DNA of 64,000 nucleotides from Streptomyces sp. PTY087I2 (GTDB taxonomy: Bacteria; Actinomycetota; Actinomycetes; Streptomycetales; Streptomycetaceae), in contig NZ_LZRD01000025.1 of NCBI RefSeq assembly GCF_001687325.1, positions 62,001 to 126,000 of the forward strand. Reading direction: 5' to 3'. Below are positions 8,764 to 17,940 of the stretch, piece by piece; positions within the stretch are counted from its first letter, which is position 1, and the number at the start of each line of letters is the position of its first letter. The notes below the pieces were generated by a model that did no database searches, was not told the origin of the DNA, and was given only the letters and a program-made list of their open reading frames with translations. The position numbers and the translations under genes are program-made.

Positions 8764-10455
8764 TCAGGACGGCAGCTGGATCGACTGCCGGTGGCGGAAG
8801 ACGTTCCGGGGGTCGTACGCCTTCTTGATCCGCTGGAGCCTGGGGTAGTTGCCCTTGTAGTAGAGCTCGTGCCAGGGGACCGAGGACGTGTTGTGCCGGG
8901 GGTCGCTGAGGTCGACGTCCGGGTAGTTGACGTAGCAGCCGTCGGTGACCGCGTCGGGGACGGGGACGCCGCCGGTCTCGACGTACAGGTCCTCGTAGAA
9001 CTCCCGGATCCAGCGTACGGACGCGGCCTCGTCCGCCGGGTCGGTCCACCAGATCATCCAGGCCATCTTGAAGGCGGAGTCGCGGTGGGCGTAGGCGGTC
9101 GCCGTGGCGGGAACGGCGTTGGACTGCCCGCCGTGCGAGCTCAGCATCAGGGAGGCGGTCGGGTTGCCGAGATCCTCGCGCGACAGATGCTTGTAGAGCT
9201 TCTTGATATGCCGGGCCGGGAATGAGGCACGCATGTAGGCGGACTTGAAGTCGCCTTTCAGCGTGGGGTTGTTGGTCGTCGCGTTCGCCGTTCCTATGTA
9301 CTGGGTCGCCTGCATCCACGGCAGGCGGCGCGGCTCCGCGAATTCCGGCATGGGCTTGAACTCGCCGATCGGTGTCACGGCCGGGCCGCTTCTGACTCCG
9401 ACGCCCTTGGTCACCGCGGCCATGAAGTCGGCGTGCAGTTTTTCGGCGCGGGGCACGGAGGCGTCGACCTGGGTGACGATATTGACGGCCCCGTTGGAGC
9501 GGTGGTTGAGCGAGAGAAGGCTACAGATCGCGGAATTGGGGTCGTCCGGCTCGCTGTGCGCCACGTGCCAGTCCGCGAAGTTCTTCACCAGCCGTACGAA
9601 GTCGGCCTCGGTCAGGTCCTTCCAGGCCCAGGCGGCGGCGCTGATCAGCACCTCGGCGGGCGGCTTCGGCAGCAGGCTCTCGGGGGTCCGGCCCGGCGCT
9701 CCGGGGCTGCGGAACCAGTAGCGGGTGACGATGCCGAAGTTGCCGCCGCCGCCCCCGGTGTGGGCCCACCACAGATCGCGGTTCGGGTCGTTCTGCTCCC
9801 GGGTGGCGACCACGGTCCGGACCTTGCCCGAGGCGTCGACGACCACGACCTCCACCGCGTACAGGTGGTCGATGACGAGACCGTGCTTGCGCAGGAGCAT
9901 GCCCCAGCCGCCGCCGCTGACATGTCCGCCGACGCCGACGGAGTAGCAGGTGCCCGCCGGGATCGTGACGCCCCACGGCCGGTACAGCCGTTCGTACACG
10001 TCCAGCAGCCGGGCGCCGGCCTCGACGGAGAACGCGTGCATCCGGGGGTCGTAGCCCACCGTCGCCATCTCCGACATGTCGACGATGACCTCGACGTCGG
10101 CGTTGAAGACGAAGTCCTCCCAGCAGTGGCCGCCGCCCCGGACCGTGATCCGCTTGCCCTTGTCCACGGCCAGCTGCACGACCTGGGCCACCTGCTCGGT
10201 CGTCTCGACCACATAGACGGCGTCCGGCGAGCCGACCCACCGCTGGTTCCAGCCGCGCACCAGGTCCGGGTAGCGCTTGTCGGCCGGGGTGACCGCCACG
10301 GCCGAAGCGGGCCGGACGGCCGCCGGGGCGCCCGCGGTCGGCTCCGCGGCGGTCGCGGTGCCCGCGGTCGCCGTCCCTCCGATGACGGCGGCGCCCGCCA
10401 CGCTCGCGCCGGCCGTCAGGAATCTGCGCCGTTCGAAACCGTCTGTATCACGCAC
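8764..10455 (-). CDS. Secreted BBE-like FAD-linked oxidase (Tat substrate), copy 1
   Basis: 563-residue berberine-bridge-enzyme-type oxidase of the FAD_binding_4 family. The N-terminus has a twin-arginine signal (ERRRFLTAG) with an alanine-rich h-region ending near AAEPTAG, so the enzyme is probably exported folded with FAD. It keeps both residues for bicovalent FAD attachment: the histidine in VRGGGHCWEDF (about residue 107) and the cysteine in GTCYSVGVGGH (about residue 168). The C-terminal berberine domain ends YDPRNVFRHRQSI. The GTG at 10455 is preceded by GGAAGGG. It is a close paralogue of the oppositely oriented oxidase at 10831-12516, sharing a 375-bp divergent control region. Such enzymes carry out late dehydrogenations or oxidative couplings; the substrate here is unknown. 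Confidence 0.87.
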   Translation of the reverse strand: MRDTDGFERRRFLTAGASVAGAAVIGGTATAGTATAAEPTAGAPAAVRPASAVAVTPADKRYPDLVRGWNQRWVGSPDAVYVVETTEQVAQVVQLAVDKGKRITVRGGGHCWEDFVFNADVEVIVDMSEMATVGYDPRMHAFSVEAGARLLDVYERLYRPWGVTIPAGTCYSVGVGGHVSGGGWGMLLRKHGLVIDHLYAVEVVVVDASGKVRTVVATREQNDPNRDLWWAHTGGGGGNFGIVTRYWFRSPGAPGRTPESLLPKPPAEVLISAAAWAWKDLTEADFVRLVKNFADWHVAHSEPDDPNSAICSLLSLNHRSNGAVNIVTQVDASVPRAEKLHADFMAAVTKGVGVRSGPAVTPIGEFKPMPEFAEPRRLPWMQATQYIGTANATTNNPTLKGDFKSAYMRASFPARHIKKLYKHLSREDLGNPTASLMLSSHGGQSNAVPATATAYAHRDSAFKMAWMIWWTDPADEAASVRWIREFYEDLYVETGGVPVPDAVTDGCYVNYPDVDLSDPRHNTSSVPWHELYYKGNYPRLQRIKKAYDPRNVFRHRQSIQLPS

Positions 10456-10830
10456 TTTTCAAACCCTTCCCACGCGTCGGTGCGGATGATGCTAAGTGCC
10501 GTCCCGGGGCGGGGAACTCCAATTCTTGCGGTCTTTCGGCCGGCCCGGAGAAAAATGAACACGCTTGACAGGCCGAGGCCACCTGGCTCTAATTATCGCC
10601 ACGTCGGCCGAAACATGACGCGAGCCCGCCGGCCCCTCGGCAGACGTCCGTGGGCACCGGCAATCCCCCCTCGCCGGAGGCGACTCCGCCATTGCGTATG
10701 CAATCGGGTGCCCCGTCCGACATCCTCCCCCCAGAACCTCACGTTCCGTTTATTCCGGCGGAACCACCGGGGACATCAGGGCGTCCCTGGAAACCAGTAA
10801 TGTCTTTCGGCTTCGAGAAGGGTGAACACG
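10456..10830. promoter_or_regulatory. Divergent control region between the two BBE-like oxidases
   Basis: 375 bp without a credible gene, more AT-rich than the flanks. It must hold promoters for both oxidases. The only good match I see is the rightward promoter listed at 10565-10593; no convincing leftward promoter was recognised. Confidence 0.6.
10565..10593 (+). promoter_or_regulatory. Predicted promoter for BBE-like oxidase copy 2
   Basis: TTGACA at 10565-10570 and TCTAAT at 10588-10593 with a 17-nt spacer. The transcript would have a leader of about 230 nt before the ATG at 10831. Confidence 0.5.
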
Positions 10831-12516
10831 ATGAAGCGGTCAGCGGGTCTCGGTCGGCGGAAGTTCCTGACAGGCACCACGGCCGGTCTGGGCGGGGCGG
10901 CATTACTCTCGGGCGGCGGAAGCGCTTTCGCCGCCACCGCGAAGCCCGGTCCGCGCGCGGCGGCCCCGTCGATCGGGCCGGTCACGGTCACCCCGGCCGA
11001 CCAGCAGTACCAGGATTCGGTCAGAGCACTGAACGCGCGATATGTGGCGCGCCCCGATTCGGTGCAGTTCGTGGACGCCCCCGAGCAGATACCGGCCATC
11101 GTGGAGCGGGCCGTGAAGGAGGGGAAGCGGCTCAGCGTACGCAGCGGCGGGCACTGCCTGGAGGACTTCGTCTACAACGCCGATGTCCGGACCGTGATCG
11201 ACGTGTCGCACATGAACGGCGTGTACTACGACCCCGCTCGCCGGGCCATCGCCGTGGAGTCCGGCGCCACCCTGCTCGACCTGTACGAGACGCTCTACCA
11301 GGCCTGGGGGATAACCGTCCCCGGCGGCATCTGCTATTCCGTCGGCGTGGGCGGTCATGTCAGCGGCGGCGGCTGGGGGATGCTGGCCCGCCGGGACGGT
11401 CTGGTCGTCGACCATCTGTACGCGGTGGAGGTCGTGGTGGTCGACGCCTCGGGCAGAGCGAGAACCGTGCTGGCCACCCGGGAGAAGGACGACCCCCACC
11501 GGGAGCTCTGGTGGGCGCACACCGGGGGCGGCGGCGGCAACTTCGGTGTCATCACCCGCTACTTCTTCCGTGCGCCGGACGCCACCGGCGCCGACCCGCG
11601 CACGCTGCTGCCGAAGCCGCCGGCCGAAGTCCTGCTCAGCGCGGTCTCGTGGCCCTGGGCCAAGCTCACCAGGAGCGGGTTCGCGCGGCTGGCCCAGAAC
11701 TACGCCTCCTGGCATGTCGCCCACGGTGCGGCGGACAGCCCGCAGCGCTTCCTGACCAGCTTCCTGATCCTCAATCACCAGGCCAACGGCCAGATCGGCC
11801 TGGTCACCCAGGTCGACGCGGGGGCGCCCGGCGCGCAGAGGATGCTGGACGACTACCTCGCGTACATGGGCCGGGGCATCAGCATCGGGCGGGGCGCCCT
11901 CACCCGGCAGATGGGCGACATCGGCCCGATGCCGCAGTTCGCCGCCGCGCGCCGGCTGCCGTGGCTCCAGGCCACCCGCTTCGTGGGGACGACGAATCCG
12001 CTGCTCAACGACCCGACGCTGCGCGCCGAGTACAAGTCGTCGTACATGCGGGCGGAGTTCCCGCAGGCCCACCTCGACGCCATGTACAAGCACCTCACCC
12101 GGACGGACATCGCCGGCCCGAACCTGAACATCCAGCTGACGCCGTTCGGCGGCGCGGTCCGCAGGGTGAGCCAGGACGCGACCGCGGCCGGGCACCGGGG
12201 CGCCGCGTTCAAGATGCTCTGGTCGGCGCAGTGGAACGACACGGCGGACGACGCCAAGTACGTGGCGTGGACCCGGGAGAGCTACCAGGAGGTGTACGCG
12301 AGGACGGGCGGGGTTCCGGTGCCCGACAGCGTCACCGACGGCTGCTACGTGAACTACCCGGACGCCGACCTGAGTGACCCGAAGTACAACACGTCCGGTG
12401 TGCCCTGGCACACGCTGTACTACAAGGACGCCTACCCGCGGTTGCAGCGGGTGAAGAAGGCGTACGACCCCAGGAACGTCTTCCGGCACCGGCAGTCCGT
12501 GGAGCTGCCGAACTAG
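10831..12516 (+). CDS. Secreted BBE-like FAD-linked oxidase (Tat substrate), copy 2
   Basis: 561-residue paralogue of the oxidase at 8764-10455, with the same architecture: Tat signal GRRKFLTG, FAD-binding VRSGGHCLEDF with the covalent histidine, GGICYSVGVGGH with the covalent cysteine, and a C-terminal YDPRNVFRHRQSV. The ATG at 10831 sits about 8 nt after GAAGGG; a GTG three codons upstream (10822) overlaps that site and is less likely. The two copies differ clearly in the signal region and around the covalent histidine (GGGH against SGGH) but keep identical catalytic layout, suggesting an old duplication with possible division of labour, or a heterodimer. The gene converges on the cupin gene across a hairpin. 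Confidence 0.87.
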   Translation: MKRSAGLGRRKFLTGTTAGLGGAALLSGGGSAFAATAKPGPRAAAPSIGPVTVTPADQQYQDSVRALNARYVARPDSVQFVDAPEQIPAIVERAVKEGKRLSVRSGGHCLEDFVYNADVRTVIDVSHMNGVYYDPARRAIAVESGATLLDLYETLYQAWGITVPGGICYSVGVGGHVSGGGWGMLARRDGLVVDHLYAVEVVVVDASGRARTVLATREKDDPHRELWWAHTGGGGGNFGVITRYFFRAPDATGADPRTLLPKPPAEVLLSAVSWPWAKLTRSGFARLAQNYASWHVAHGAADSPQRFLTSFLILNHQANGQIGLVTQVDAGAPGAQRMLDDYLAYMGRGISIGRGALTRQMGDIGPMPQFAAARRLPWLQATRFVGTTNPLLNDPTLRAEYKSSYMRAEFPQAHLDAMYKHLTRTDIAGPNLNIQLTPFGGAVRRVSQDATAAGHRGAAFKMLWSAQWNDTADDAKYVAWTRESYQEVYARTGGVPVPDSVTDGCYVNYPDADLSDPKYNTSGVPWHTLYYKDAYPRLQRVKKAYDPRNVFRHRQSVELPN

Positions 12517-12531
12517 CCGCTCCGGGGCTGC

Positions 12532-12567
12532 GTTCCCGCTGTCGTGCCCGGGCGCGACAGCGGGAAC
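12532..12567. terminator. Hairpin between convergent oxidase and cupin genes
   Basis: 13-bp perfect inverted repeat (12532-12544 with 12555-12567, 10-nt loop) in the 71-bp gap between stops; probably terminates both transcripts. Confidence 0.7.
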
Positions 12568-12587
12568 ACGGCCACTCCGCGCACAGG

Positions 12588-13244
12588 TCAGCGGTGACCC
12601 TGGGCCGGCTCTCCGCCGTGAAGGTGTGCCAGGACCTCTTCCGGCAGCTCCTCCAGCTCGGCCGTCTCGAAGGGGCGGCGCTCCAGATATTCGGGATTGC
12701 ATCCCTGATAGCCGAGAAGCCGCGCGACGGGGGAAAGCACACCGTTGATGACCCGCTGGACCGGCCAGGGGCGGTCGGTGAACCGGAGCACATCGGAGAA
12801 CTCGCTCATGGTGACGGCGCTCTGGAGGATATTGGGCCGCCCCTCTTTGTTCGTCTTGCCGTCCTGGGCCAGACCGAAGAGCTGCCGGCATATCAACTGT
12901 TCGAAACGGTCCGCCCGGTTGTTCAACTCCACCACGACGAAAGTCTCTTCGGTCTCGCTGTGGGCGAACCAGCGGTGCACGGTGCCGGGAGGCACGAGAA
13001 CGCTCTGCCCGAGCTTGTCGAGAATGACGTCCCGGCCCGCGACATGCACCCGCAGTTCTCCCCGTACGAGAATGAAGCGTTCGGAGCTGTAGGGGTGCGT
13101 GTGATATCCGGCTGCAAATCCTCCCGGCTCGACATACATGTCCATCACGGCGCGTTCGCCGCTCGTCCGGGAAGCCGGTGTTCTGATGACCAGCTTCTCC
13201 CGGCACAGCGGGTTGTAGTAGGCCTCGCCCGAGTGGACAGTCAT
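12588..13244 (-). CDS. Cupin-domain protein, probably metal-dependent
   Basis: 218-residue single-cupin protein. The first cupin motif gives GYHTHPYSSERFILVRG with two histidines and a glutamate as likely metal ligands (about residues 47-62), and the second motif is VPPGTVHRWF with the third histidine. The remaining about 110 residues are helical and lack a recognised domain. The ATG at 13244 has GGAGG 6 nt upstream, overriding a longer open frame. Cupins in such clusters act as dioxygenases, isomerases or cyclases; none can be assigned from sequence. It reads leftward, 115 bp beyond the stop of the short-chain dehydrogenase gene at 13360. Confidence 0.8.
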   Translation of the reverse strand: MTVHSGEAYYNPLCREKLVIRTPASRTSGERAVMDMYVEPGGFAAGYHTHPYSSERFILVRGELRVHVAGRDVILDKLGQSVLVPPGTVHRWFAHSETEETFVVVELNNRADRFEQLICRQLFGLAQDGKTNKEGRPNILQSAVTMSEFSDVLRFTDRPWPVQRVINGVLSPVARLLGYQGCNPEYLERRPFETAELEELPEEVLAHLHGGEPAQGHR

Positions 13245-13359
13245 GGCGTTCCTCCAGTGAATTCGGTGACCGAGCACTGACTTGGAGCCGGTTGTCACGC
13301 ACTCCCCACGACGAGGATTTCGCAGCCGCTCTCCTCTGGCACCGCCATTCTTTGCTCTT

Positions 13360-14133
13360 TCACATACGGGTTCCGCCACTGGCGTCGATGTGCTGGCCTG
13401 TGATCCAGCGCCCGGCGTCGGAGGCGAGGAACGCGACCGCGTCGCCGATGTCCTCGGGCTCGCCGACCCGGCCGAAGACGGACTTGGCCGCGGTCTCCTC
13501 CCAGGCGTCCTTGTCGTGGCGCAGCCAGTCGGCGTTGGAGTCGGTGTCGACGTATCCGGGGGCGACCACGTTGACCGTGATGCCCCGGGAGCCCAGCTCC
13601 TTGGCCAGGATGCGGCTGAAGCTGTCGAGCGCTCCCTTGGTGGCGCCGTAGGCGATGACCTCGGGCAGGCCGAGGCGGGTGACGGCGGAGGAGATGTTGA
13701 TGACCCGGCCGCCGTCGCGGAGCCGGTCGAGCGCGTGCTGCACGATGAAGAACGGGGCCCGGATGTTCACGGCGACCATCCGGTCGAAGTCGGCCACGGT
13801 CGCGTCCGGGAACTGGTCGCGCAGCGCCACCGCGGCGTTGTTGACCAGGATGTCCACCCCGGTGTCCCCGTCGTCGGAGAAGGCGCGCCGCTGTATGTCG
13901 AACTCCGCCCAGAACCGCTCGGCGTCGCCCTCGTGGCCGAGCTCCGTGCCGAACGCGAAGGCCTGGCCGCCGGCCTTCTCGATGGCCTCGACCACCTCCT
14001 GCGCGGCCGTGGCGTTGGTCGCGTAGTGGACCGCGACCAGCGCGCCCCGGGCGGCCAGCCGCTCGGCGATTCCACGGCCGATGCTGCGGCTGCTCCCGGT
14101 GACGACAGCAGTCTTGCCCTTCAATGTCTCCAT
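13360..14133 (-). CDS. Short-chain dehydrogenase/reductase (SDR), copy 1
   Basis: 257-residue classical SDR with the NAD(P) glycine motif TGSSRSIGRG (about residues 12-21), the NNAA stabilising motif, catalytic Ser in INISS, the YGATK Tyr-Lys pair (about residue 161) and the C-terminal ITGQHIDASGG. The Arg in the glycine motif suggests NADPH preference. Such enzymes reduce carbonyls or oxidise alcohols in secondary metabolism. It is 160 bp downstream of the second SDR in the same direction, but a strong hairpin lies between them, so the two may be transcribed at different levels. Confidence 0.87.
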   Translation of the reverse strand: METLKGKTAVVTGSSRSIGRGIAERLAARGALVAVHYATNATAAQEVVEAIEKAGGQAFAFGTELGHEGDAERFWAEFDIQRRAFSDDGDTGVDILVNNAAVALRDQFPDATVADFDRMVAVNIRAPFFIVQHALDRLRDGGRVINISSAVTRLGLPEVIAYGATKGALDSFSRILAKELGSRGITVNVVAPGYVDTDSNADWLRHDKDAWEETAAKSVFGRVGEPEDIGDAVAFLASDAGRWITGQHIDASGGTRM

Positions 14134-14220
14134 GAGAGGTCTCCGCTCGAGTCGATGAGAAGCCCAGGGCCGTGGTGCCCGGGACGGTTGGGCCGACGCG
14201 GGACGTGCGGGGACGGCGGA

Positions 14221-14262
14221 GCGTGGCGGGCCTCCCGGTCCCTGCCCGGGGGCCCGCCACGC
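14221..14262. terminator. Intergenic hairpin between the two SDR genes
   Basis: 12-bp perfect inverted repeat (14221-14232 with 14251-14262) between two genes reading leftward. It could end or attenuate transcription of the upstream SDR (14294-15100) before the downstream one. Confidence 0.55.
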
Positions 14263-14293
14263 AGCGCCTCTCGGCGCTCCCGCGCCGCCGGGA

Positions 14294-15100
14294 TCAGACG
14301 CTCTTCAGGAACCCGCCGTCGACGGCGAAGTCCGCGCCGGTCGTGCTCGCCGAGCGCGGCGAGGCGAGCAGGAGGATCGCGTCGGCGACCTCCTCCGGCG
14401 TGACGAGCCGCTTGGTGACGAGGTTCATCATCTCGGGCGCCACGTTCTCCATGACGTTGTCCCGGTCCGTGCCCGCCATGCCGGCGATGACGTCGGCGGC
14501 GCCGCCCTCGTCGGTCCACCAGGCGGTGAGCACCGGGCCGGGCGAGACGGTGTTCACGCGGATGCCCTGCGGGCCGAACTCCTCGGAGAGCACCTGCGTG
14601 AGGTTGGTCAGGCCCGCCTTCGCCGCCCCGTACTCCGGGTTGGCGGGCGCGGGCTGGCGGGCGAGGCCCGTCGAGACGTTGATGATCGAGCCCTCGCCCT
14701 GCTGGAGCATCTGCGGGATCGCGGCGCGGATCGCGCGGACGACGGCGAAGAGGTTGAACTCGAAGATCGCGCGCCATTCGGCGTCGTCGGCGTCGAAGAA
14801 GCCCGTGCGGGGCAGCGTGATGCCGGGCGGCGGGCCGCCGGCGTTGTTCACAAGGATGTCGAGCCGGCCGAATTCGGCGATGGCGCGCTCCACCACCTGG
14901 GCGGGGGCCTCGGGGTCCATGAGGTCGACCGACGCATGCACCAGGTTCGGGCCGGCAAGCTTCTCGAGCTCGGGGCTGATCTTGCGGGAGGCGGCCACGA
15001 CGCGGGCGCCCTCCTCGATCAGCGAGCGGGTGACGGCCAGGCCGATGCCCTTCGACGCTCCGGTGACGACAGCGACACGGCCGGAAAGCTTCAGGTCCAT
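14294..15100 (-). CDS. Short-chain dehydrogenase/reductase (SDR), copy 2
   Basis: 268-residue classical SDR. Motifs are TGASKGIGLA (about residues 14-23), NNAGG, the INVSTG segment and YGAAKAGLTN with the Tyr-Lys pair, ending in a typical FAVDGGFLKSV tail. It has an FDADDAEW insertion after the NAG motif and an extended substrate loop (WWTDEGGAADV), unlike the neighbouring SDR, so the two probably act on different carbonyls. The start at ATG 15100 lies 108 bp from the stop of the SARP gene, with all three reading leftward. Confidence 0.86.
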   Translation of the reverse strand: MDLKLSGRVAVVTGASKGIGLAVTRSLIEEGARVVAASRKISPELEKLAGPNLVHASVDLMDPEAPAQVVERAIAEFGRLDILVNNAGGPPPGITLPRTGFFDADDAEWRAIFEFNLFAVVRAIRAAIPQMLQQGEGSIINVSTGLARQPAPANPEYGAAKAGLTNLTQVLSEEFGPQGIRVNTVSPGPVLTAWWTDEGGAADVIAGMAGTDRDNVMENVAPEMMNLVTKRLVTPEEVADAILLLASPRSASTTGADFAVDGGFLKSV

Positions 15101-15208
15101 GAATGTCCTTCTGGTGATGGGCTCTCACCCGGGACCCGGGCGGAGCGGTTCCTTGCACTCTCATTGGGTTTCAACACCGCGCGCCCCGAAGGGGTTGCAT
15201 GACCGCGC

Positions 15209-16087
15209 TCACCTCGGAAGTCCGGCCCCACTGCGGGTCGGGGACGACGGCTCCGCCGGGGGGCAGGGGCCGACGAGGTCGAGCGACAGCCGCCACTGCG
15301 GCATCGACGGGGCGTCGAGCCGCGGATGGGCCGCGAGGATGTCGGTGTTGAGCTGCTGGATACGGGGCGAGGGCGCTGCGCCGTGCTCGTCGCGCAGGGC
15401 GTGCCGCAGCCGGTGGAAGACGGCCAGTGCGTCCACCCGGCGGCCGGACCGGTACAGGGCGAGCATCAGCTGGGCGGCGAGGTTCTCGTCCGCGGTGTGT
15501 TCGAGCGAGAGGGAGCTCAGTTCGCCGATCAGCGTGTGATGGCGGCCCAGGTCGAGGTCGGCGGATATCCGTCTGCTGAGCGCGTCGAGCCGGTTGCGCT
15601 CGACGACCGCGATGGCCGCGTGGAGCAGCGGCCCGATGGGCACGTCGACCAGGATCTGGCCGCGCCATCGCTGCTGTGCGGCGCGCAGCTCGCGGGCGCC
15701 GCGGCTCAGCGCGCCGCGGTCCAGGCTGTTCCGGGCGGAGCGGACCTCGTCCTCGTACACGTCCAGGTCGAGTTCGCCCGGCTCGACCCGCAGGACGTAG
15801 CCCTGGTCGCGGGTGGTCAGCTGGCCCGGTCCCGCCGGGCCGGGCGAGGCGCTGTTGGGCCGTCCGCCGAGGGTGCGGCGCAATTGCATGACGTAGGTGT
15901 GCACAGCCGCGACGGCGCTGGAGGGCGGGCTGTACTCCCAGAGCTCCTCGACAAATTGCGACATGGACACGACGTGATTGGCGTTCATCAGCAGGAGCGC
16001 CAGCATCTGACGCTGCTTGGGCGCACTGGGAGTGCGGTCGATTCCGTCGTCGACAACAGAAAGCGGGCCGAGCACACAGAAATCCAT
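15209..16087 (-). CDS. SARP-family transcriptional activator, copy 1
   Basis: 292-residue Streptomyces antibiotic regulatory protein: an OmpR-type winged helix at the N-terminus (from FCVLGPLSV, with KQRQMLALLLMNAN and the recognition region VAAVHTYVMQLRRTLGG), followed by the bacterial transcriptional activation domain (about residues 95-255). There is no ATPase or TPR extension, so it is a small SARP. The ATG at 16087 directly starts the conserved MDFCVLGPL; a GAGGA sits 4 nt upstream. It probably activates cluster operons by binding heptameric repeats overlapping -35 regions. It is the first gene of a leftward group with the two SDRs. It shares about the same layout as the second SARP at 25776-26564. 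Confidence 0.9.
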   Translation of the reverse strand: MDFCVLGPLSVVDDGIDRTPSAPKQRQMLALLLMNANHVVSMSQFVEELWEYSPPSSAVAAVHTYVMQLRRTLGGRPNSASPGPAGPGQLTTRDQGYVLRVEPGELDLDVYEDEVRSARNSLDRGALSRGARELRAAQQRWRGQILVDVPIGPLLHAAIAVVERNRLDALSRRISADLDLGRHHTLIGELSSLSLEHTADENLAAQLMLALYRSGRRVDALAVFHRLRHALRDEHGAAPSPRIQQLNTDILAAHPRLDAPSMPQWRLSLDLVGPCPPAEPSSPTRSGAGLPR

Positions 16088-16260
16088 TGATCCTCGTATT
16101 CGTCGCTGCCGCCGGGAGATCATCCCGCACATGGTCGTAGCGAAAACCTCCGCGGTCGGTTCACAGAGGCCGTTCCGATCTTTTTCCGAGAATATTTCCG
16201 TGTTTCAACAAACCCCGGACGCAGCTGAATCAGCCCGCTCCGGACCGGATTCAGCAGAAT

Positions 16261-17940
16261 TCACCGGTGCGCTTCACGTTGTCCATGTCCCGTCACCAGA
16301 TCCAGCAGCGCCGCGGGGTCGGCGGGTGGCCGCTCGCCGCGCCAGGCCACATGCCCGTCGGGCCGGACGAGGACCAGACCCGGCCCGTACAGTTCGCGCG
16401 CCGCCGCGTCGGCGAGGTCCAGCCGTTCGAGCGGCACCCCGCGGTCCCGCGCGGCACGGTCCAGGGCGTCGCAGTCCGCCGCGCGGCCGCCCACCCGGAG
16501 GAGGGTGAAGCCGGTGCCGAACCGGTCGAACAGCGAGCTGCCGGGGCCGTGTTCGTCGTCGAGCCAGAGGTGCGGCGCCCGCCCGCCGGGGACGGCGGAG
16601 GGGGTGTACGAGACGAACGCGTCCGGCGGCGGGGTGCCGCCGCCCGCGTCGATGACCGGTGAGCCGTCGTAGCGCGCGCCGAGCTGGACACCGAGGGTGT
16701 CCAGCGTGCGCTGTCCGTACTCGGCGAGCGCGAGGCCGGTCTTCTCGCGGGCGGCCCGGCCCTCGGCCGAGTCGTCCTCCAGCGCGGCGGGCCGCTCGAT
16801 CGCGCCGAGGCCGACGGCCAGTTCGCGGGCGGCGGCGGTGTTGCGCAGCGCGACCGGCCGGCGCTCCGCCTCGTAGGAATCGAGCAGCTGCGCGCCGGCC
16901 CAGCCCTGCACGGCGGCGGCCAGCTTCCACGCGAGGTTGGCGGCGTCGTCGACGCCGGTGTTCATGCCGAAGCCGCCGTTGGGCGTGAACAGATGGGCGG
17001 CGTCACCGGCGAGCAGGACCCGGCCGTCGGAGAACCGCTCGGCGACCAGGGCCGCCCCGGCCGTCCACGGCCGGTGGCCCAGCACCTCCACCGGCAGATC
17101 GGCGCCGGCCGCCCGTCGCACGAGCCGCACCAGCTCCGGGGCGTCCACCGTGTCCGGGTCCACGGAGCTGGTCAGCAGGAAGAACTCGTCGACGCCGTTG
17201 AGGGCGATCAGATTGAGCGCGAGTTCGCCGTTGAAGACCCAGTTGCTCCAGGCCGCGCGGTCGCCGAGGAACTGCCCGTACAGCGTGGGAACGCGCAGGT
17301 GCGCGGCGGTCGCCCGGCGGCCCAGGACATCCTGGTCGAGCGCTCCCTGCCCGCTGTACGAGATGCCCAGGCGGCGCCGGACGAAGCTGCGGCCGCCGTC
17401 CGCGCCCACCGCGTACCGGGCGTGCCAGGTACGCGGGCCCGAGGGGCCTTCGGCGCTCACCACGACCCGGTCCGCCCGCTGTTCGAGGCCGGTGACCGTG
17501 GTGCCGTAGCCGAGCGTGATACGGGGGCGGGTGCGGGCGTGGTCGAGCAGCAGGCGCTCGACGTACATCTGGTTGGCCCGGTGCATCGGCTCCGGCACCT
17601 GGTCGGTGCGGTCCGCCGCCGCCGTCCGTGCCCGGACCTGCCCGGAGCCGGGCCACGGCAGCAGGCACAGGCCGTGGCCGCCGTACCGGGTGGAGAAGGA
17701 GATCCCGGCGTCGTGCCCGGCGGGCAGGCCCAGGGAACGGATGCGGTCGGCGAGGCCGAGGGTGCGGTAGTGCTCCATGGTGCGGGCGTTGTGCGTGCTG
17801 CCCCGTGGTGTGTCCGGCACCGATTCCCCGGAGTTGAGCACCACCGACCCGACGCCGTACCGGTCGAGGAAGAGAGCCAGCAGGAGTCCGACAGGACCGC
17901 CTCCCACCATGACGATCGGGGTCGTCGACAAGCGCTCCAT
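16261..17940 (-). CDS. FAD-dependent aromatic monooxygenase (class A), second copy
   Basis: 559-residue flavoprotein hydroxylase with IVMVGGGPVGLLLALF (FAD dinucleotide site, about residues 9-24), VGADGGRSFVRRRLG (DG motif), VLLAGDAAHLFTPNGGFGMN (GD motif, about residue 300) and a C-terminal thioredoxin-like region ending in FTLLRVGG and LVRPDGHVAWRG. It is a full-length relative of the enzyme at 1-1319. The ATG at 17940 follows GGAGG. It is divergent from the CreM-like gene across 315 bp. By position next to the CreM/N/E/D-type block it is the better candidate for a CreL-like hydroxylation of the aminohydroxybenzoate ring, which is an inference. Confidence 0.86.
   Translation of the reverse strand: MERLSTTPIVMVGGGPVGLLLALFLDRYGVGSVVLNSGESVPDTPRGSTHNARTMEHYRTLGLADRIRSLGLPAGHDAGISFSTRYGGHGLCLLPWPGSGQVRARTAAADRTDQVPEPMHRANQMYVERLLLDHARTRPRITLGYGTTVTGLEQRADRVVVSAEGPSGPRTWHARYAVGADGGRSFVRRRLGISYSGQGALDQDVLGRRATAAHLRVPTLYGQFLGDRAAWSNWVFNGELALNLIALNGVDEFFLLTSSVDPDTVDAPELVRLVRRAAGADLPVEVLGHRPWTAGAALVAERFSDGRVLLAGDAAHLFTPNGGFGMNTGVDDAANLAWKLAAAVQGWAGAQLLDSYEAERRPVALRNTAAARELAVGLGAIERPAALEDDSAEGRAAREKTGLALAEYGQRTLDTLGVQLGARYDGSPVIDAGGGTPPPDAFVSYTPSAVPGGRAPHLWLDDEHGPGSSLFDRFGTGFTLLRVGGRAADCDALDRAARDRGVPLERLDLADAAARELYGPGLVLVRPDGHVAWRGERPPADPAALLDLVTGHGQREAHR

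Noticed and set aside
12594..13280. Plus-strand open frame over the cupin gene
   Set aside because: The minus-strand cupin has intact metal-binding motifs and a good ribosome site; the plus frame has neither.
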